A stretch of DNA of 64,000 bases. Origin: Lithospermum erythrorhizon. Taxonomy: Eukaryota > Streptophyta > Magnoliopsida > Boraginales > Boraginaceae. Under the pieces are notes generated by a model. The model searched no databases. It was given only the letters and a program-made list of their open reading frames with translations, and was not told where the DNA came from. The first letter of the stretch is position 1; each line of letters begins with the position of its first letter. Where the stretch lies: the NCBI GenBank assembly GCA_019722365.1, contig JADFUC010000342.1:116680-180679 (forward strand), in the 5' to 3' direction. Positions 62,535-64,000 of the stretch are shown piece after piece. A program made the translations under genes and the position numbers.

Positions 62535-62799
62535 GGTAATACCCGATCAAGAAAAAATGCGTGCTGATACGATTCGATTTGCACTACCTATACCACCAAG
62601 ATGCATCTTCTTCGTAAGCTCATCCTATAAGAACTCTATTGTTGCTGCTGACTCGGGGTAATTCTAGGATGTCAATTCTAATTTTAAGCTTTCTCAAATG
62701 GAAAGACGCGAAGGAGACAAACGTATTTGAAAGCACCTGTGGTTCAGATTTATCAAATTAATAACGCATCAATTCTCCGAAGGCTGACCGGGTGTTATG
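62535..62799 (+). repeat. 5' LTR of the Cassandra-like TRIM
   Basis: Starts GGTAATACCCGATC (first base altered from TG) and ends just before the worn primer site at 62801. Paired with 62964-63215. Confidence 0.65.
62581..62671 (+). ncRNA. 5S rRNA-like segment in the TRIM 5' LTR
   Basis: Follows the 5S order: ctataccaccaagatgcat (5S: catacc-agcactaa-tgcac), catcctataagaactct (5S: atcccatcagaactcc), then gactcggggtaattctaggatg (5S: gggcgagagtagtactaggatg). The TAGGATG element is kept. Box C (GGGTGACC) is lost, so it is unlikely to be transcribed as a proper 5S RNA. Confidence 0.6.
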
Positions 62800-62950
62800 A
62801 TGGTACGCGATCAAATGTCCTAACTGGGAACTAAGTGCTATGCGGCAAGAAGTGCTGACACCTCTTGAGGTCAGAGAGCCACCTCTAGAATCTCACACGG
62901 ATGGTACGGTCTCGGATAAGCAGCTGCGTTCAACGAGGACGCTGAGTATT

Positions 62951-62963
62951 TGGCCGGGGAGGT
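62951..62963 (+). other. Polypurine tract of the TRIM
   Basis: tggccggggaggt directly precedes TGTAATACCC of the second TRIM LTR. Confidence 0.6.
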
Positions 62964-63215
62964 TGTAATACCCACCGCAAAAAATGTGCGCTATGTCATA
63001 GGATTTGACGGCATTTACTCATACCACCAAAGACGCATCTTCTTTTTGGAAGCCTTATCCTATGCTAACTCCATCATAAGTCACGCTGGCTGACCTCGCT
63101 GCAATTTACGCGACTCCACCTTAAGCTTTCGATCACGCGAGCGGTGACAAAACGCGCCGAAGACCATGCTGCGCCGCCTATCAAATCTATTAACGTACCG
63201 ATTCTGCGCGTTACA
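62964..63215 (+). repeat. 3' LTR of the Cassandra-like TRIM
   Basis: Begins TGTAATACCCACCG and ends GCGCGTTACA. It aligns with 62535-62799 at 'aaaaaatg.gcg', 'ataccaccaa.a.gcatcttctt', 'cctat...aactc' and 'tatcaaat..attaacg'. Confidence 0.7.
63015..63095 (+). ncRNA. 5S rRNA-like segment in the TRIM 3' LTR
   Basis: actcataccaccaaagacgc, then ccttatcctatgctaactcc, then ataagtcacgctggc (5S: gttaagcgtgcttggg). The rest of the 5S match (TAGGATG, box C) is not recognisable. This is the second, more eroded copy. Confidence 0.5.
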
Positions 63216-63660
63216 TTAAGATTAAGTGTCCTCTCGCAGAGCGCCTGGCTGCCCTCTGAAATTGCGTGTAAGAGTCCTTTATAGCATAACTTATAATCCA
63301 ATAGGTCAATAATGCTGTTGTAGGCTGTTGCAGTTTTCCATAAGTGGGCCACCTTTCTTTACTTCATAAATCATGCACTGCATGTACTTAGTCACTTACG
63401 TGACTTCTCCCAAAGGCCAAGTACATGGTCTGATAACCACTCTTCAATCGGGCAATCTGGCCCGATTGTAACCTCTCATCATGGCTCATGTTGCTTCATA
63501 TCATCAATTAATTCTCTAATTCTTTCATTTAATTCAATAATTGCATTCAATCAAAATAAGGTGAAAACAAGTATATTTTATATCTAATAAAGCTTAAATA
63601 GCATTATAATATAATCAATTCAACCTCAAAAATACTATAAAATATACACTTATCAGTAAT

Positions 63661-64000
63661 AAGTCTAGAAAGAAAATACATAGCATCATAAGGGTAAACT
63701 TACTACAAATACAATATAATATATCTTGTTGATAATAACTCGAGAAAGAAAATATATGGCAAGAGTAGTAAGAATGAAATAATCAAATTTATCTAAAAGA
63801 ATACATGATGGGGAGTAAAAAAATGAATAATGATTATTCATTCATTTGAAAAAGTGTCATATGTAATTGCTTATAAAGATTATGGAGCTTAAAAAATGAC
63901 CTCTAATTCTCAATTCTCCAATTACATATAGGATAGATTTTTTTAGTATATGTTGCATGATTAACGAGAGCAATACGTAACTGAACGAAGCACAATTGAG
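63661..64000. other. Spacer, nothing recognised
   Basis: AT-rich sequence after the GTAAT duplication. A weak direct repeat ('gagaaagaaaatatatggca' near 63741 against 'tagaaagaaaatacatagca' near 63667) is the only structure seen. Confidence 0.5.

Larger units (their letters stand above)
62535..63215 (+). mobile_element. Cassandra-like TRIM with 5S-like LTRs
   Basis: Two related segments of about 264 and 252 bp (62535-62799, 62964-63215) start with (T)GTAATACCC, and the second ends TTACA. Between them about 165 bp begin with tggtacgcgatc, a worn initiator tRNA-Met primer site, and finish with ggccggggagg, a polypurine tract, placing the element on the plus strand. Both segments contain sequence resembling the 5S rRNA gene. 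The total of 681 bp and the LTR size fit the published range of Cassandra TRIMs, whose LTRs carry 5S promoters. There is no coding capacity. No clean target duplication is seen. Confidence 0.72.
59940..63655 (-). mobile_element. Internally deleted LTR retrotransposon (Gypsy-like)
   Basis: LTRs 59940-60492 and 61789-63655 both begin TGACAACAC and end ATACACTTATCA. The element is flanked by a perfect duplication GTAAT (59935-59939, 63656-63660). Beside the left LTR the sequence read on the minus strand is a 'ttgaggacaaacaaaagctt' then 'aagtgtaggggta' tract, the polypurine region typical of plant Gypsy elements, so the element is minus. Only about 1.3 kb lies between the LTRs, with no coding domain and no clear primer site. 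The left LTR lacks about 0.6 kb present in the right one. Confidence 0.8.
61789..63655 (-). repeat. 5' LTR with nested TRIM
   Basis: About 1.19 kb of LTR sequence interrupted by the 681-bp Cassandra-like element at 62535-63215. Continuity is shown by the other LTR: 'aataataaactgagtgttgt' then 'tgtcctctcgcatgcgcc' in 60045-60090 corresponds to sequence on the two sides of the insert. Confidence 0.8.

Noticed and set aside
62581..62671. Genuine 5S rRNA gene
   Set aside because: Only part of the 5S sequence is recognisable and it lies inside a pair of short LTRs; box C is missing.

Overview
The window looks like nuclear DNA of a flowering plant, probably a eudicot. It is AT-rich and almost entirely made of LTR retrotransposons (Copia and Gypsy), with non-LTR (LINE, SINE) relics, TIR elements, MITE-like pieces and satellite-like repeats. 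There are no operons or ribosome binding sites, the only host gene has GT-AG introns, and the primer binding sites resemble the plant initiator tRNA-Met type. I cannot name the species.

Layout. 1-12.7 kb: a minus-strand Copia element (88-11580) with two about 0.92 kb LTRs, inserted into an AT-rich satellite-like repeat that continues at 11.58-12.74 kb. Its pol is broken by a plus-strand Gypsy remnant whose LTR (4383-7011) carries seven palindromic 33-bp repeats. 13.7-24.1 kb: a plus-strand Gypsy chromovirus-like element (Tekay/Del type) with LTRs over 2.3 kb and recognisable but frameshifted gag-PR-RT-RH-IN. Its 3' LTR holds an 896-bp long-TIR element with a tRNA-like segment. 24.1-33.8 kb: AT-rich DNA without genes, a probable solo LTR, a second long-TIR element and a TTCGG-rich repeat.

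33.8-54.4 kb is a nest that can be unpicked from the sequence. A minus-strand LINE is split by Copia-A (35196-54024, 5-bp duplication TATAG). Copia-A is split inside its reverse transcriptase by Copia-B (36375-50011, duplication GATTT/GATTC). Copia-B contains a plus-strand Copia-C fragment of its own family. At both outer junctions the interrupted protein reads on once the insert is set aside.

54.4-59.4 kb is the single-copy island. It holds one intact host gene, a minus-strand three-exon gene (55956-58705) for a 157-residue conserved plant protein of unknown function. A SINE-like piece sits in intron 1, a MITE end lies downstream, and an old LTR relic of the first Copia family lies upstream.

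59.9-63.7 kb: a minus-strand, internally deleted LTR element with a perfect GTAAT duplication. Its 5' LTR carries a nested plus-strand Cassandra-like TRIM (62535-63215) with 5S-rRNA-like sequence in both of its own LTRs.

No element in the window appears able to encode its own transposition: every gag-pol is frameshifted or truncated. The only gene I expect to make a protein is the three-exon gene. Element boundaries are read by eye from LTR pairs and are good to a few bases where a duplication is given, and to tens or hundreds of bases elsewhere.
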